Of a DNA stretch of 64,000 bases, positions 1 to 9,546 are shown piece after piece. A program made the translations under genes and the position numbers. Each line of letters opens with the position of its first letter. Position 1 is the first letter of the stretch. The notes under the pieces are model-generated. The model ran no database searches, was not told the DNA's origin, and worked only from the letters and a program-made list of their open reading frames with translations. Source of the stretch: Streptomyces sp. SN-593 (GTDB lineage: Bacteria; Actinomycetota; Actinomycetes; Streptomycetales; Streptomycetaceae); assembly GCF_016756395.1 (NCBI RefSeq), contig NZ_AP018365.1, positions 2,177,501 to 2,241,500 on the forward strand, read 5' to 3'.

Positions 1-25
1 CCGCATCAAGACCGAGCAGAGCTGA
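1..25 (+). CDS. C-terminal end of a sugar ABC permease (MalF-type), partial
   Basis: Reading from base 2, the window opens with the last seven codons of a plus-strand gene, ending R-I-K-T-E-Q-S and TGA at 23-25. It stops 13 bases before the MalG-type permease, with GAGGAG between them. Position and spacing match the MalF-type permease that normally precedes MalG. Only the tail is visible, so the identity is inferred from gene order alone. Confidence 0.5.
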
Positions 26-38
26 GGAGCCGCCACCC

Positions 39-884
39 ATGAGTGCCACCACCCAGCGCGGCCGCGGCCAGCGCGGTACGGGCGCCTCGCTCGCCCTGCA
101 CGCCACCCTGCTCGCCGCCAGCGCCGTCGCGGTCTTCCCGGTGCTGTGGATCGTCTTCATCTCGCTCGGCCCCGACAGCGCCTGGCAGCAGCCCGGCCAG
201 GTGATCCACCACCTGGGCCTGTCCAACTACCGGTTCGTGCTGCTGCACAGCGGGTTCCCGCACTGGATGCTCAACTCGGTGATCGTCGCCGGCGCCACCA
301 TGGTGCTCGGCGTGTTCATCGCGGCCAGCGCCGGCTACGCGATCTCCAGGATGAGGTTCCCCGGCCACCGCCAGTTGATGTGGGTCTTCCTGGTCACCCA
401 GATGTTCCCGGTCGCGGTGCTGATCGTGCCGCTGTACAACCTGATGGCCCGGCTCGACCTGCTCGACAGCTACCTCGGGCTGGTGCTGGTGTACTGCACC
501 ATCGCGGTGCCGTTCTGCGCGTGGATGCTCAAGGGGTACTTCGACACCATCCCCCGGGAGATCGACGAGGCGGGCCGGATGGACGGCCTCAGCCCGTTCG
601 GCACCTTCTGGCGGCTGATCCTGCCGCTGGCCCGTCCCGGCCTGGCGGTCACCGCGTTCTACAGCTTCCTCACCGCGTGGGGCGAGGTCGCCTACTCCAG
701 CCAGTTCATGAAGACCCACTACACCCTGGCCGCCGGGCTGCCCACGTACGCGTCCAGTATCCGCGCCAACTGGGGCGCGATGACCGCCGGTTCGGTGCTC
801 ATCGCGATACCCGCGGCGGTGGTCTTCCTGCTCGTCCAGCGCCACCTGGTCACCGGCCTGACCGCCGGCGGCACCAAGGGCTGA
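39..884 (+). CDS. Carbohydrate ABC transporter permease, MalG family
   Basis: This 281-residue integral membrane protein is one of two permease subunits of a binding-protein-dependent sugar importer. It has an N-terminal membrane segment around residues 15-35 and further hydrophobic segments. The EAA loop that contacts the ATPase is clear: EIDEAGRMDG followed about ten residues on by LILPLARPG. The C-terminus GLTAGGTKG matches that of the second MalG copy at 33251-34144 (GLTAGSLKG). ATG 39 follows GAGGAGCCGCCACCC. It is followed by a GH13 glucosidase and a LacI regulator, pointing to maltose or maltodextrin uptake. No ATPase gene is nearby; in Streptomyces a shared ATPase (MsiK) usually serves such systems. 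Substrate is inferred from context. Confidence 0.9.
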   Translation: MSATTQRGRGQRGTGASLALHATLLAASAVAVFPVLWIVFISLGPDSAWQQPGQVIHHLGLSNYRFVLLHSGFPHWMLNSVIVAGATMVLGVFIAASAGYAISRMRFPGHRQLMWVFLVTQMFPVAVLIVPLYNLMARLDLLDSYLGLVLVYCTIAVPFCAWMLKGYFDTIPREIDEAGRMDGLSPFGTFWRLILPLARPGLAVTAFYSFLTAWGEVAYSSQFMKTHYTLAAGLPTYASSIRANWGAMTAGSVLIAIPAAVVFLLVQRHLVTGLTAGGTKG

Positions 885-899
885 CCGGCCCCGCGCGCA

Positions 900-1014
900 C
901 CGGCCGGCCGCGTCCGACGGACGCACGGCCCGCACGGCCGACACGGCCCGCACGGCCCGCACGCGCGTGTCCGCACGCCCGCACGGGCACCCGCACCCGC
1001 ACCCGCACCCGCAC
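900..1014 (+). repeat. C-rich low-complexity tract with short tandem units
   Basis: The spacer between the permease and the glucosidase carries imperfect CACGGCCCG units (about 920-960) and then a run of five CACCCG-like hexamers (about 984-1014). Read in frame with the downstream gene it would add a His-Pro repeat, but the ribosome binding site lies after the tract, so it is probably untranslated. Confidence 0.6.
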
Positions 1015-1050
1015 GCCACCCAGTCGTTCCCCCGAACCCAAAGGGAATCA

Positions 1051-2931
<1,881 letters not shown>

Positions 2932-2951
2932 CATGGCGGTGTTCCGCCCCG

Positions 2952-2968
2952 TAGCATCCGGTGCTGTG
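2952..2968 (+). promoter_or_regulatory. Candidate -10 box (TAGCAT) giving a leaderless malR-type transcript
   Basis: TAGCAT at 2952-2957 is followed eight bases later by GTG 2966, the start codon suggested by LacI-family alignment. No Shine-Dalgarno sequence precedes this GTG. The spacing suits transcription beginning at or next to the start codon. No convincing -35 box was seen. Confidence 0.4.
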
Positions 2969-4006
2969 ACCGCGCGGCTCGCAGACATCGCAGCCCAGGC
3001 GGGGGTCAGTGAGGCGACGGTCAGCCGGGTGCTCAACGGCAAGCCAGGTGTTTCCGCGGCCACCCGCGAATCCGTGCTGGCCGCACTGGACCTGCTCGGG
3101 TACGAACGCCCGGTCCGGTTGCGGCAGCGCAGTGCCGGCCTGGTCGGCCTGATCACCCCGGAGTTGGGGAACCCGATCTTCCCGGCGATGGCGCAGGTCA
3201 TCGGGCAGGCGCTGACCCGGCAGGGCTACACCCCGGTGCTGGCCACCCAGACGCCGGGCGGCTCCACCGAGGACGAGCTGGTGGAGATGCTGGTCGAGCG
3301 CGGGGTGGCGGGCATCATCTTCGCCTCGGGCCTGCACGCCGACTCCACCGCCGACACCGAGCGGTACGCCCGGCTCCAGGGCCAGGGCGTGCCGTTCGTG
3401 CTGATCAACGGCTACTCCGACAAGATCGACGCGCCCTCGGTGTCGGTGGACGACCGGGCCGCGGTGGGGCTGGCCGTCACGCACCTCGCCGCACTCGGGC
3501 ACCGCCGGATCGGCCTGGCCGTGGGCCAGAAGCGGTTCGTGCCGGTGCAGCGCAAGATCGAGGGCTTCGTCACGTCCATGGGCGAGGTGCTGGGCCTGCC
3601 GACCGCCGACGCCGAGGCGCTGGTGCAGCACTCGCTGTACACGCTGGAGGGCGGCCAGGCCGCGGCCGGCGCGCTGATAGCCGCCGGCTGCACGGCGGTC
3701 GTCTGCGCCTCGGACATGATGGCGCTCGGCGCGATCCGCGCCGCGCGCCAGCTCGGGCGCTCGGTGCCCGGCGACATCTCGGTGGTCGGTTTCGACGACT
3801 CCCCGCTGATCGCCTTCACCGACCCGCCGCTGACGACGATCAGGCAACCGGTTCCCGCCATGTGCCAGGCGGCGGTGAACGCGCTGCTGGAGGAGGTCGG
3901 GGACAACCCGCCCCCGCACAGCGAGTTCGTCTTCATGCCCGAGCTGGTGGTCCGCGGCTCCACGGCCGCCGGCCCGGCCGATCGCGGGGCGCCGCCGGCC
4001 TCTTGA
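2966..4006 (+). CDS. LacI-family transcriptional regulator (MalR-like)
   Basis: This 346-residue repressor has an N-terminal helix-turn-helix and hinge (RLADIAAQAGVSEATVSRVL, residues 4-23) and a periplasmic-binding-protein-like effector domain ending in the family signature PELVVRGST. GTG 2966 is preferred over ATG 2933 because the protein then begins right at the DNA-binding domain, as LacI proteins do. It lies downstream of permease and glucosidase genes, so it should control this importer in response to maltose-type sugars. It is a clear paralogue of the regulator at 29452-30477 with a near-identical recognition helix; the two may compete for operators. Effector and sites are inferred. 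Confidence 0.9.
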   Translation: MTARLADIAAQAGVSEATVSRVLNGKPGVSAATRESVLAALDLLGYERPVRLRQRSAGLVGLITPELGNPIFPAMAQVIGQALTRQGYTPVLATQTPGGSTEDELVEMLVERGVAGIIFASGLHADSTADTERYARLQGQGVPFVLINGYSDKIDAPSVSVDDRAAVGLAVTHLAALGHRRIGLAVGQKRFVPVQRKIEGFVTSMGEVLGLPTADAEALVQHSLYTLEGGQAAAGALIAAGCTAVVCASDMMALGAIRAARQLGRSVPGDISVVGFDDSPLIAFTDPPLTTIRQPVPAMCQAAVNALLEEVGDNPPPHSEFVFMPELVVRGSTAAGPADRGAPPAS

Positions 4007-4094
4007 CCGTCTGGCGGGGACCCGACACGCGGGATGTCCGGTTCAACGGGCCTGGAACCCCTTTGACCGGCCCGGTCTGGCAGACTGGTGTCCC

Positions 4095-5018
4095 ATGGGG
4101 GAACCGACCGCCGACACCGCCAAGTCGCCGAAGGACCGCCGTGCCGACCTCTTCGACACCGCCGGTCCAGGCGCCGCCGGCGGCCCCGCCGCGCGGGGTC
4201 CGGGCGGCGCCTCCCGGGCCCCCGGGCCCGGCTGGTCGCCCGGCGCGCTGCTGAACCGGCTGCGCACCCCGCGCAGGCCCCGGCTGTGGTTCGAGCTGCT
4301 GCTGATCGGCGTCAGCTACTGGGTCTACTCGCTCATCCGCAACGCGGTCCCCGCCCAGCGCACCACCGCGCTGCGCCACGCGCACCACGTGTGGGACTTC
4401 GAGCGCAGCCTGGGCCTGGCCGTCGAGCACGGCGTCAACCACACGCTGAACTCGGTGACATGGCTGATCGTGGGGATGAACTACTACTACGCCTCACTGC
4501 ACTTCGTCATCACCATCGGCGTCCTGGTGTGGCTGTACGTCGCCCATCCCGACCGCTACGCACCGCCCCGGCTGGTGCTGTTCGCGACCACCTGGCTGGC
4601 GCTGATCGGCTTCTGGGCCTACCCGCTGGCCCCGCCGCGGCTGCTGTCGGGGGCCGGCTTCATCGACACCGTCGCCGTGCACCACACCTGGGGCTCGCTC
4701 TCCCAGGGCAGCCTGTCCCACGTCTCGAACCAGTACGCCGCGATGCCGTCGATGCACATCGGCTGGTCGCTGTGGTGCGGCCTGACCGTCTTCAACCTGG
4801 CGCGGCGGACCTGGGTGCGGGTGGCCGCCCTGCTCTACCCGCTGTTCACCCTCACCGTCATCATCGCCACCGGCAACCACTTCTGGCTCGACGCGGTCGG
4901 CGGCGTGGTCTGCCTGGCCGCCGGCTACGGCGTGGTGTGCCTGCTCTACGGGCGCTGGGCCTACCACCTGCCGCGGTCCTGGCGGCGCCCGGCCGAGGAG
5001 GGGGCTCACGCCTCGTAG
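4095..5018 (+). CDS. PAP2-superfamily membrane phosphatase/phosphotransferase (AUR1-like)
   Basis: This 307-residue polytopic membrane protein has a basic, Ala/Pro/Gly-rich cytoplasmic N-terminus (residues 1-60) and about six membrane segments. The conserved active-site motifs are PSMHIGWSLW with His221 and GNHFWLDAVGG with His262 and Asp266. This SMH variant is typical of the AUR1/inositol-phosphotransferase branch of PAP2 rather than classic lipid phosphate phosphatases, so it may act on phosphoinositides, polyprenyl phosphates or other lipid phosphates. The start has no good Shine-Dalgarno; a CAGACT hexamer lies eight bases upstream of the ATG, so a leaderless transcript is possible. The last 13 bases overlap the convergent glnE gene. 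The substrate cannot be read from sequence. Confidence 0.8.
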   Translation: MGEPTADTAKSPKDRRADLFDTAGPGAAGGPAARGPGGASRAPGPGWSPGALLNRLRTPRRPRLWFELLLIGVSYWVYSLIRNAVPAQRTTALRHAHHVWDFERSLGLAVEHGVNHTLNSVTWLIVGMNYYYASLHFVITIGVLVWLYVAHPDRYAPPRLVLFATTWLALIGFWAYPLAPPRLLSGAGFIDTVAVHHTWGSLSQGSLSHVSNQYAAMPSMHIGWSLWCGLTVFNLARRTWVRVAALLYPLFTLTVIIATGNHFWLDAVGGVVCLAAGYGVVCLLYGRWAYHLPRSWRRPAEEGAHAS

Positions 5019-8000
5019 AACAGCCGCTCCATGACCGCGCGGGCGCGGCGGGTGCGGCGGCGGTACTGCTCCAGCATGTCGCCGACGTGCCCGGCCGGGT
5101 ACCCGAGGTAGCGGCCGACCGCCGCCAGCTCCCTGCCGTCGCCGGGGAAGGTGTCCCCGGGGCGGCCGCGGACCAGCATCACCGCGTTGCGCACCCGGGT
5201 GGCGAGCACCCACGCCTCGTCCAGGATGCGCAGGTCGTCCGCGCCGATCAGGTCCTCGGCCCGGGCCGCGGCCAGCGCGGCCCGGGTGCCGGTGGTGCGC
5301 AGCGACGGCAGCCGGGCGGCGTGCCGGAGCTGGAGCAGCTGCACCGTCCACTCCACGTCGGACAGCCCGCCGCGGCCGAGCTTGGCGTGGGTCGTGCGGT
5401 CGGCGCCGCGCGGCATCCGCTCGCCCTCCATCCGCGCCTTGAGCCGGCGGATCTCGCGCACCGCCTCGTCGTCGAGGCCGTCCTCGGGGTAGCGCAGCGG
5501 GTCGATCAGCGCGACGAACCGCTGGCCCAGCTCCAGGTCGCCGGCCACCGGCAGGGCCCGTAGCAGCGCCTGGCTCTCCCACCCCAGCGACCAGCGCCGG
5601 TAGTACGCCTCGTAGGACGCGAGGCTGCGGGCCAGCGGGCCGGACTTGCCCTCCGGGCGCAGGTCGGCGTCGATCAGCAGCGGCGGGTCGGCGGTGGGGA
5701 TCTGGAGCAGCCGGCGCAGCTCGTTGGCGACGGCCAGCGCGGCGCGGCCGGCGTCGCCGCTGTCGGCGCCCTCGCGCGCCTCGTACACGAACATGACGTC
5801 CGCGTCGGAGCCGTAGCCGAGTTCGCGGCCGCCGAAGCGGCCCATGCCGATCACCGCGAGGCGGGCGGGCAGCGGATGGGCGTCGCCGCCGGTGACCGCG
5901 TTGACCGCGGCGCGCAGCGCGCCGGCGACGGTGGCCGAGGTCAGCCCGTACACGGCGGTGCCGACCCGGTCGACGAGGACGGCCGGGTCGAGCGGGCCGT
6001 CGGACTCCTCGTCGTCGCCGTAGGTGTCGATCAGGTCGCCGGCCGCGGTGCGGAACAGTTCGCGGCGGCGCACCCCGCGGACGGCCGCGATGGCCTGCTC
6101 GGGGGTGTCGGCGCGGCCGACGGCGGCCAGCACCTCCTGCTCCAGCGCCTGGTGGTCGCGCGGGACCAGACCGTCCCTGGAGCCGAGCAGCGCGACCGCC
6201 TCGGGGGCGCGCATCAGCAGGTCGGGGGCGAGCCGCCCGGAGGACAGCACCCGGGCCAGCCGCTGGGCGGCGGCGCCCTCGTCGCGCAGCAGCCGCAGGT
6301 ACCACGGGGTCTTGCCGAGCGCGTCGGAGACCTTGCGGAAGCCGAGCAGGCCGGCGTCGGGGTCCGCGGAGTCCGCGAACCAGCCGAGCAGCACCGGCAG
6401 CAGGGTGCGCTGGATGGCGGCCTTGCGGCTGACCCCGCTGGCCAGGGCCTCCAGGTGGCGCATGGCCGCGACCGGGTCGGCGTAGCCGAGCGCCTGCAAC
6501 CGGGTCCGGGCCGCTTCGGTGCTCAGCCGCGTCTCGTCCCGGTCGAGCTGGGCGACGGCGTCCAGCAGCGGGCGGTAGAAGAGCTTCTCGTGCAGCCGCC
6601 GTACCTCCCGGGCGTGCCGCTTCCACTCCCGGTCGAGGGTCTGCACGGGTTCGGAGCGGAAGCCCAGGCCGCGGCCGAGCCGGCGCAGCCCGGCCTCGTC
6701 GTCGGGCACCAGGTGGGTGCGGCGCATCTTCTGGAGCTGGATGCGGTGCTCCATCAGCCGCAGGAAGCGGTAGGCGGCGTCCAGGGAGGCGGCGTCGGCG
6801 CGGCCGACGTAGCCGCCCGCCGCCAGTTCGGCGAGCGCGGTGAGGGTGGTGGGGCTGCGCAGGCTCGTGTCGGTGCGGCCGTGCACGAGTTGCAGCAGTT
6901 GCACCGCGAACTCCACGTCGCGCAGGCCGCCGGGGCCGAGCTTCAGCTCCCGGGCGAGCTGCGCGGCCGGGATGGTGTCGACCACCCGGCGGCGCATCTC
7001 CTGCACGTCGATGACGAAGTTCTCCCGCTCGGCGGCCTGCCACACCATCGGGCGGATCGCCTCGACGTAGTCGGCGCCCAGAGCCATGTCCCCGGCGACC
7101 GGGCGGGCCTTCAGCAGCGCCTGGAACTCCCAGGTCTTCGCCCACCGCCGGTAGTAGGCGAGGTGGCTGCTGAGGGTGCGCACCAGCGGGCCGTTCTTGC
7201 CCTCGGGGCGCAGGTTGGGGTCCACCGGCCAGATCGTGCCCTCGGCGGTGGTCTCGGAGCAGACGCCCATCATCCGCACCGCCAGCCGGGTCGCGGCCCG
7301 CAGTGCCGCGGTGTCGTCGGAGGCGGTGCCCTCACCGTCGTCGGCCTCGGCGGGCTCCGCGACGAAGATGACGTCCACGTCGGAGACGTAGTTCAGCTCG
7401 TGGCCGCCGCACTTGCCCATGCCGATCACCGCGAGCCGGCAGGCGGCCGCGTCCTGCGGCAGCTCGGTGGAGGCGATCGCCAGGGCGGCGCGCAGCGTGG
7501 CGGTGGCGAGGTCGGCCAGCTCGGCGGCCGTGCGGACCAGGTCGTTGGTGCCGCACACGTCCCTGGCCGCTATCCCGAGCAGGCACCGGCGGTAGGCGGC
7601 GCGCAACGCGTCCGGGGTGCGGACCGAGGCCAGCCGCTCCTCGAACTCCTCGACGCCCGGGTGCAGGTCGCGTGCCTCGTAGGTCACCAGGGCGTGCCAG
7701 TCCGCGGGGTGCCGGGACAGGTGGTCGCACAGCGCCTCGGAGGCGCCCATCACGCCCAGCAGGCGGTCCCGCAGCGGCTTGGCGCTGGTCACGGTGTCCA
7801 GCAGGGTGCGGCGCTCGCCCGGGTCCATCGCCTCGGCGAGCCGGACCAGGCCGAGCAGCGCCTGGTCGGGGTCGGCGGTGGCGCCGAGCGCTTCGAGGAG
7901 CACCGGGTCGCCGCGTACGCCCGCCAGCGCGTCGTCCTGCAACAGCCGCTCGGCGGCGGCGGCATCGGTGAAGCCGTGCCGCAGCAGCCGGGAGAACGTA

Positions 8001-8020
8001 CTGCTGCGTCGCCCCTGCAT
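5006..8020 (-). CDS. glnE: Bifunctional glutamine synthetase adenylyltransferase/deadenylase
   Basis: This 1004-residue cytoplasmic enzyme attaches AMP to, or removes it from, glutamine synthetase I in response to nitrogen status. Two nucleotidyltransferase domains are visible: GMGKCGGHELNYVSDVDV (about residue 200) and GMGRFGGRELGYGSDADV (about residue 730), each carrying the catalytic G-S/D-x-D pattern, with helical domains between and after them. Start 8020 was picked because GGGAGGG precedes it and the protein then begins MQGRRSSTFSRL, as in Streptomyces GlnE; an upstream ATG at 8086 has less support. TAGGCT at about 8106-8111 is a possible -10 box. The glnA2-like gene lies just downstream on the same strand, but it appears to lack the target tyrosine. 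Confidence 0.96.
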   Translation of the reverse strand: MQGRRSSTFSRLLRHGFTDAAAAERLLQDDALAGVRGDPVLLEALGATADPDQALLGLVRLAEAMDPGERRTLLDTVTSAKPLRDRLLGVMGASEALCDHLSRHPADWHALVTYEARDLHPGVEEFEERLASVRTPDALRAAYRRCLLGIAARDVCGTNDLVRTAAELADLATATLRAALAIASTELPQDAAACRLAVIGMGKCGGHELNYVSDVDVIFVAEPAEADDGEGTASDDTAALRAATRLAVRMMGVCSETTAEGTIWPVDPNLRPEGKNGPLVRTLSSHLAYYRRWAKTWEFQALLKARPVAGDMALGADYVEAIRPMVWQAAERENFVIDVQEMRRRVVDTIPAAQLARELKLGPGGLRDVEFAVQLLQLVHGRTDTSLRSPTTLTALAELAAGGYVGRADAASLDAAYRFLRLMEHRIQLQKMRRTHLVPDDEAGLRRLGRGLGFRSEPVQTLDREWKRHAREVRRLHEKLFYRPLLDAVAQLDRDETRLSTEAARTRLQALGYADPVAAMRHLEALASGVSRKAAIQRTLLPVLLGWFADSADPDAGLLGFRKVSDALGKTPWYLRLLRDEGAAAQRLARVLSSGRLAPDLLMRAPEAVALLGSRDGLVPRDHQALEQEVLAAVGRADTPEQAIAAVRGVRRRELFRTAAGDLIDTYGDDEESDGPLDPAVLVDRVGTAVYGLTSATVAGALRAAVNAVTGGDAHPLPARLAVIGMGRFGGRELGYGSDADVMFVYEAREGADSGDAGRAALAVANELRRLLQIPTADPPLLIDADLRPEGKSGPLARSLASYEAYYRRWSLGWESQALLRALPVAGDLELGQRFVALIDPLRYPEDGLDDEAVREIRRLKARMEGERMPRGADRTTHAKLGRGGLSDVEWTVQLLQLRHAARLPSLRTTGTRAALAAARAEDLIGADDLRILDEAWVLATRVRNAVMLVRGRPGDTFPGDGRELAAVGRYLGYPAGHVGDMLEQYRRRTRRARAVMERLFYEA

Positions 8021-8108
8021 CGGCCCTCCCGGGGTCACCGCGCCCAACGCGCTTGCCGCACCCGCGGCGCATGACGAGCGGCGCACCTGCTCCGGCCGCG
8101 CTACGAGC

Positions 8109-8921
8109 CTAGCCGTCCGGTGGGTCGGCGGCGCCCGGCGGGGCCCGCGGTGTCGTCGTGGCGGCCGGGCGGGAAGGGGGCCGCGGCGGGTGGGGAGGGT
8201 CCCCCGGAAGGGGTGCGGGGTCCGCCGGAAGGGGTGGCCGCTCCGCCCGCCGGGGCGCCGGGTCGGCCGGAAGGGGTGCGCTGTCGGCAGGAGGAGGCGC
8301 CGGGTCCGTCGGCACGAGGGCGCCGTCCCGTACGGTCCAGTGCCCGGCGGCGCCCGGGCGCCCCGCGAGGTAGCGCGCGATGTCCGCGTCCCGCCAGCCG
8401 CCGGCCTCGCGCAGTCCGGCGGCCAGGTGGTCGAGGTAGGCGGCCGACGGCACCGTCCAGGGCACCTCGGCCATGCCCCACGGCGCGGTGAACGTCAGCA
8501 ACGGCACGCCGTCCAGCGACCCGACCCGCACCAGCGTCTCGTAGCGGCCCGGGCCCAGCCGGCTGCGCCCGGTGGCCAGCACCTCCGTGAGGTCGAGATC
8601 GCGGCCGGGTTCGGCGTACATCTCCTGCGCGGCGATGTCCGAGAACTGAGCGGCGGTGAGCAGGTGCGCGCGGGCCAGCGCGCGGCCGGGCGCGTCCGGG
8701 TCGTAGAAGGCGCGCCCTCCGCCCCACACCGGGGAGTGCGTGGCGAAGTACACGGTGCCGGGCAGCTCCCACGGCACGGATCTGGCCGGCGGCGTGGCGT
8801 CCCGGCAGCCCGGGTAGTCCCGCGCCCCGCCCGCCGGGCGGCCGCCGTCCAGGTACCGGGCCAGCCGGGCCAGGTGCGTGTTCGAGCCGTAGGAGACGTA
8901 CCAGACCGTGCGCGCGCCCAT
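8109..8921 (-). CDS. YGSN-motif protein, gamma-glutamylcyclotransferase-like fold
   Basis: This 270-residue protein begins VWYVSYGSNTHLARL. The YGSN loop is the hallmark of gamma-glutamylcyclotransferase/AIG2-fold proteins, where it binds the gamma-glutamyl group. The central region (residues 30-190) is conserved-looking, with AFYDPD, QEMYAEPG and TFTAPWGMAEV. The last 70 residues are a degenerate Pro/Ala/Asp repeat (PADPAP-type units) that is probably disordered. Homologues in Streptomyces are often labelled histone deacetylase, which the sequence does not support. Lying between glnE and a glutamine synthetase-like gene, it could act on a gamma-glutamyl compound; that is inference. ATG 8921 starts the YGSN domain cleanly; no strong Shine-Dalgarno is seen. 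Confidence 0.72.
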   Translation of the reverse strand: MGARTVWYVSYGSNTHLARLARYLDGGRPAGGARDYPGCRDATPPARSVPWELPGTVYFATHSPVWGGGRAFYDPDAPGRALARAHLLTAAQFSDIAAQEMYAEPGRDLDLTEVLATGRSRLGPGRYETLVRVGSLDGVPLLTFTAPWGMAEVPWTVPSAAYLDHLAAGLREAGGWRDADIARYLAGRPGAAGHWTVRDGALVPTDPAPPPADSAPLPADPAPRRAERPPLPADPAPLPGDPPHPPRPPSRPAATTTPRAPPGAADPPDG

Positions 8922-9044
8922 CCCCCCAGTGTGGCGCGGACCGGGCACTGCTGCATCGGAGTGGCACGGGTGCCGATGCGGGTTCACAGTGATAAGGAGC
9001 CCGCATTTCGCCAGCGAGCAGTCGAGAGAGAAGGGGCCTGCCCC

Positions 9045-9479
9045 ATGACAACCGCGGAGAACTCTGTCAAGACCGGTCCCGGCCGCCACAAGGACACCGC
9101 CGGGAAGACGACGATCGCCGACTCGGTGGTGGCCACCATCGCCGGGATCGCCACCCGGGAGGTCGAAGGGGTCCACGCGATGGGTGGCGGCGCCACCCGC
9201 GCGGTGGGAGCGGTCCGCGACCGGGTGTCGCGCTCCGACGACCACACCAGGGGCGTCAAGGTCGAGGTCGGCGAGGAGCAGGCCGCGATCGACCTCGACG
9301 TGGTCGTCGGCTACGGCACGCACATCGCCGAGACCGCCTCGGACATCCGGGGCAGCGTCACCAGCGCGGTCGAGCTGATGACCGGGCTGGAGGTCGTCGA
9401 GATCAACGTCAACGTCCGCGACGTCCACGTGCCGGGCGAGGAGTCCGACGAGGACGAGGACTCCGGCCGCGTCCGCTGA
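9045..9479 (+). CDS. Asp23/Gls24-family envelope stress response protein
   Basis: This 144-residue soluble protein has the Asp23 domain at about residues 15-125: TTIADSVVATIAGIATREVEGV and VKVEVGEEQAAIDLDVVVGYG. An acidic tail (EESDEDEDS) follows. Family members are abundant, membrane-associated or cell-surface-homeostasis proteins with no known enzymatic activity. GAGAGAGAAGGGG lies upstream of ATG 9045. It stands alone, divergent from the YGSN-fold gene and convergent with the glutamine synthetase-like gene, with a hairpin between the convergent ends. The family call is firm; the exact role is not. Confidence 0.88.
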   Translation: MTTAENSVKTGPGRHKDTAGKTTIADSVVATIAGIATREVEGVHAMGGGATRAVGAVRDRVSRSDDHTRGVKVEVGEEQAAIDLDVVVGYGTHIAETASDIRGSVTSAVELMTGLEVVEINVNVRDVHVPGEESDEDEDSGRVR

Positions 9480-9501
9480 CGCGCCCGCCCACGGAGACCC
9501 C

Positions 9502-9529
9502 AGGGTGCCCACCGACCGGTGAGCACCCT
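9502..9529. terminator. Shared hairpin between convergent Asp23 and glnA2 genes
   Basis: AGGGTGC (9502-9508) pairs with GCACCCT (9523-9529), and inner CACC (9510-9513) pairs with GGTG (9518-9521), with one mismatch between the two stems. It sits 22 bases after one stop codon and 17 bases from the other, so it could end transcription from both sides. Confidence 0.55.
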
Positions 9530-9546
9530 CTCCCGTCCCCGCCGGC

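Noticed and set aside
967..1050. In-frame ATG at 967 extending the GH13 enzyme with a His-Pro repeat
   Set aside because: AAAGGGA lies just before ATG 1051, and the extension is an artefact of a CACCCG hexamer tract with no family counterpart.
4021..4080. TTGACC at 4063 as -35 box for the PAP2-like gene
   Set aside because: It is only 12 bases from the candidate -10 CAGACT, too close for a standard promoter.
8109..8921. Histone deacetylase assignment
   Set aside because: No metal-binding His/Asp pattern of deacetylases is present; the YGSN loop points to a gamma-glutamylcyclotransferase-like fold.
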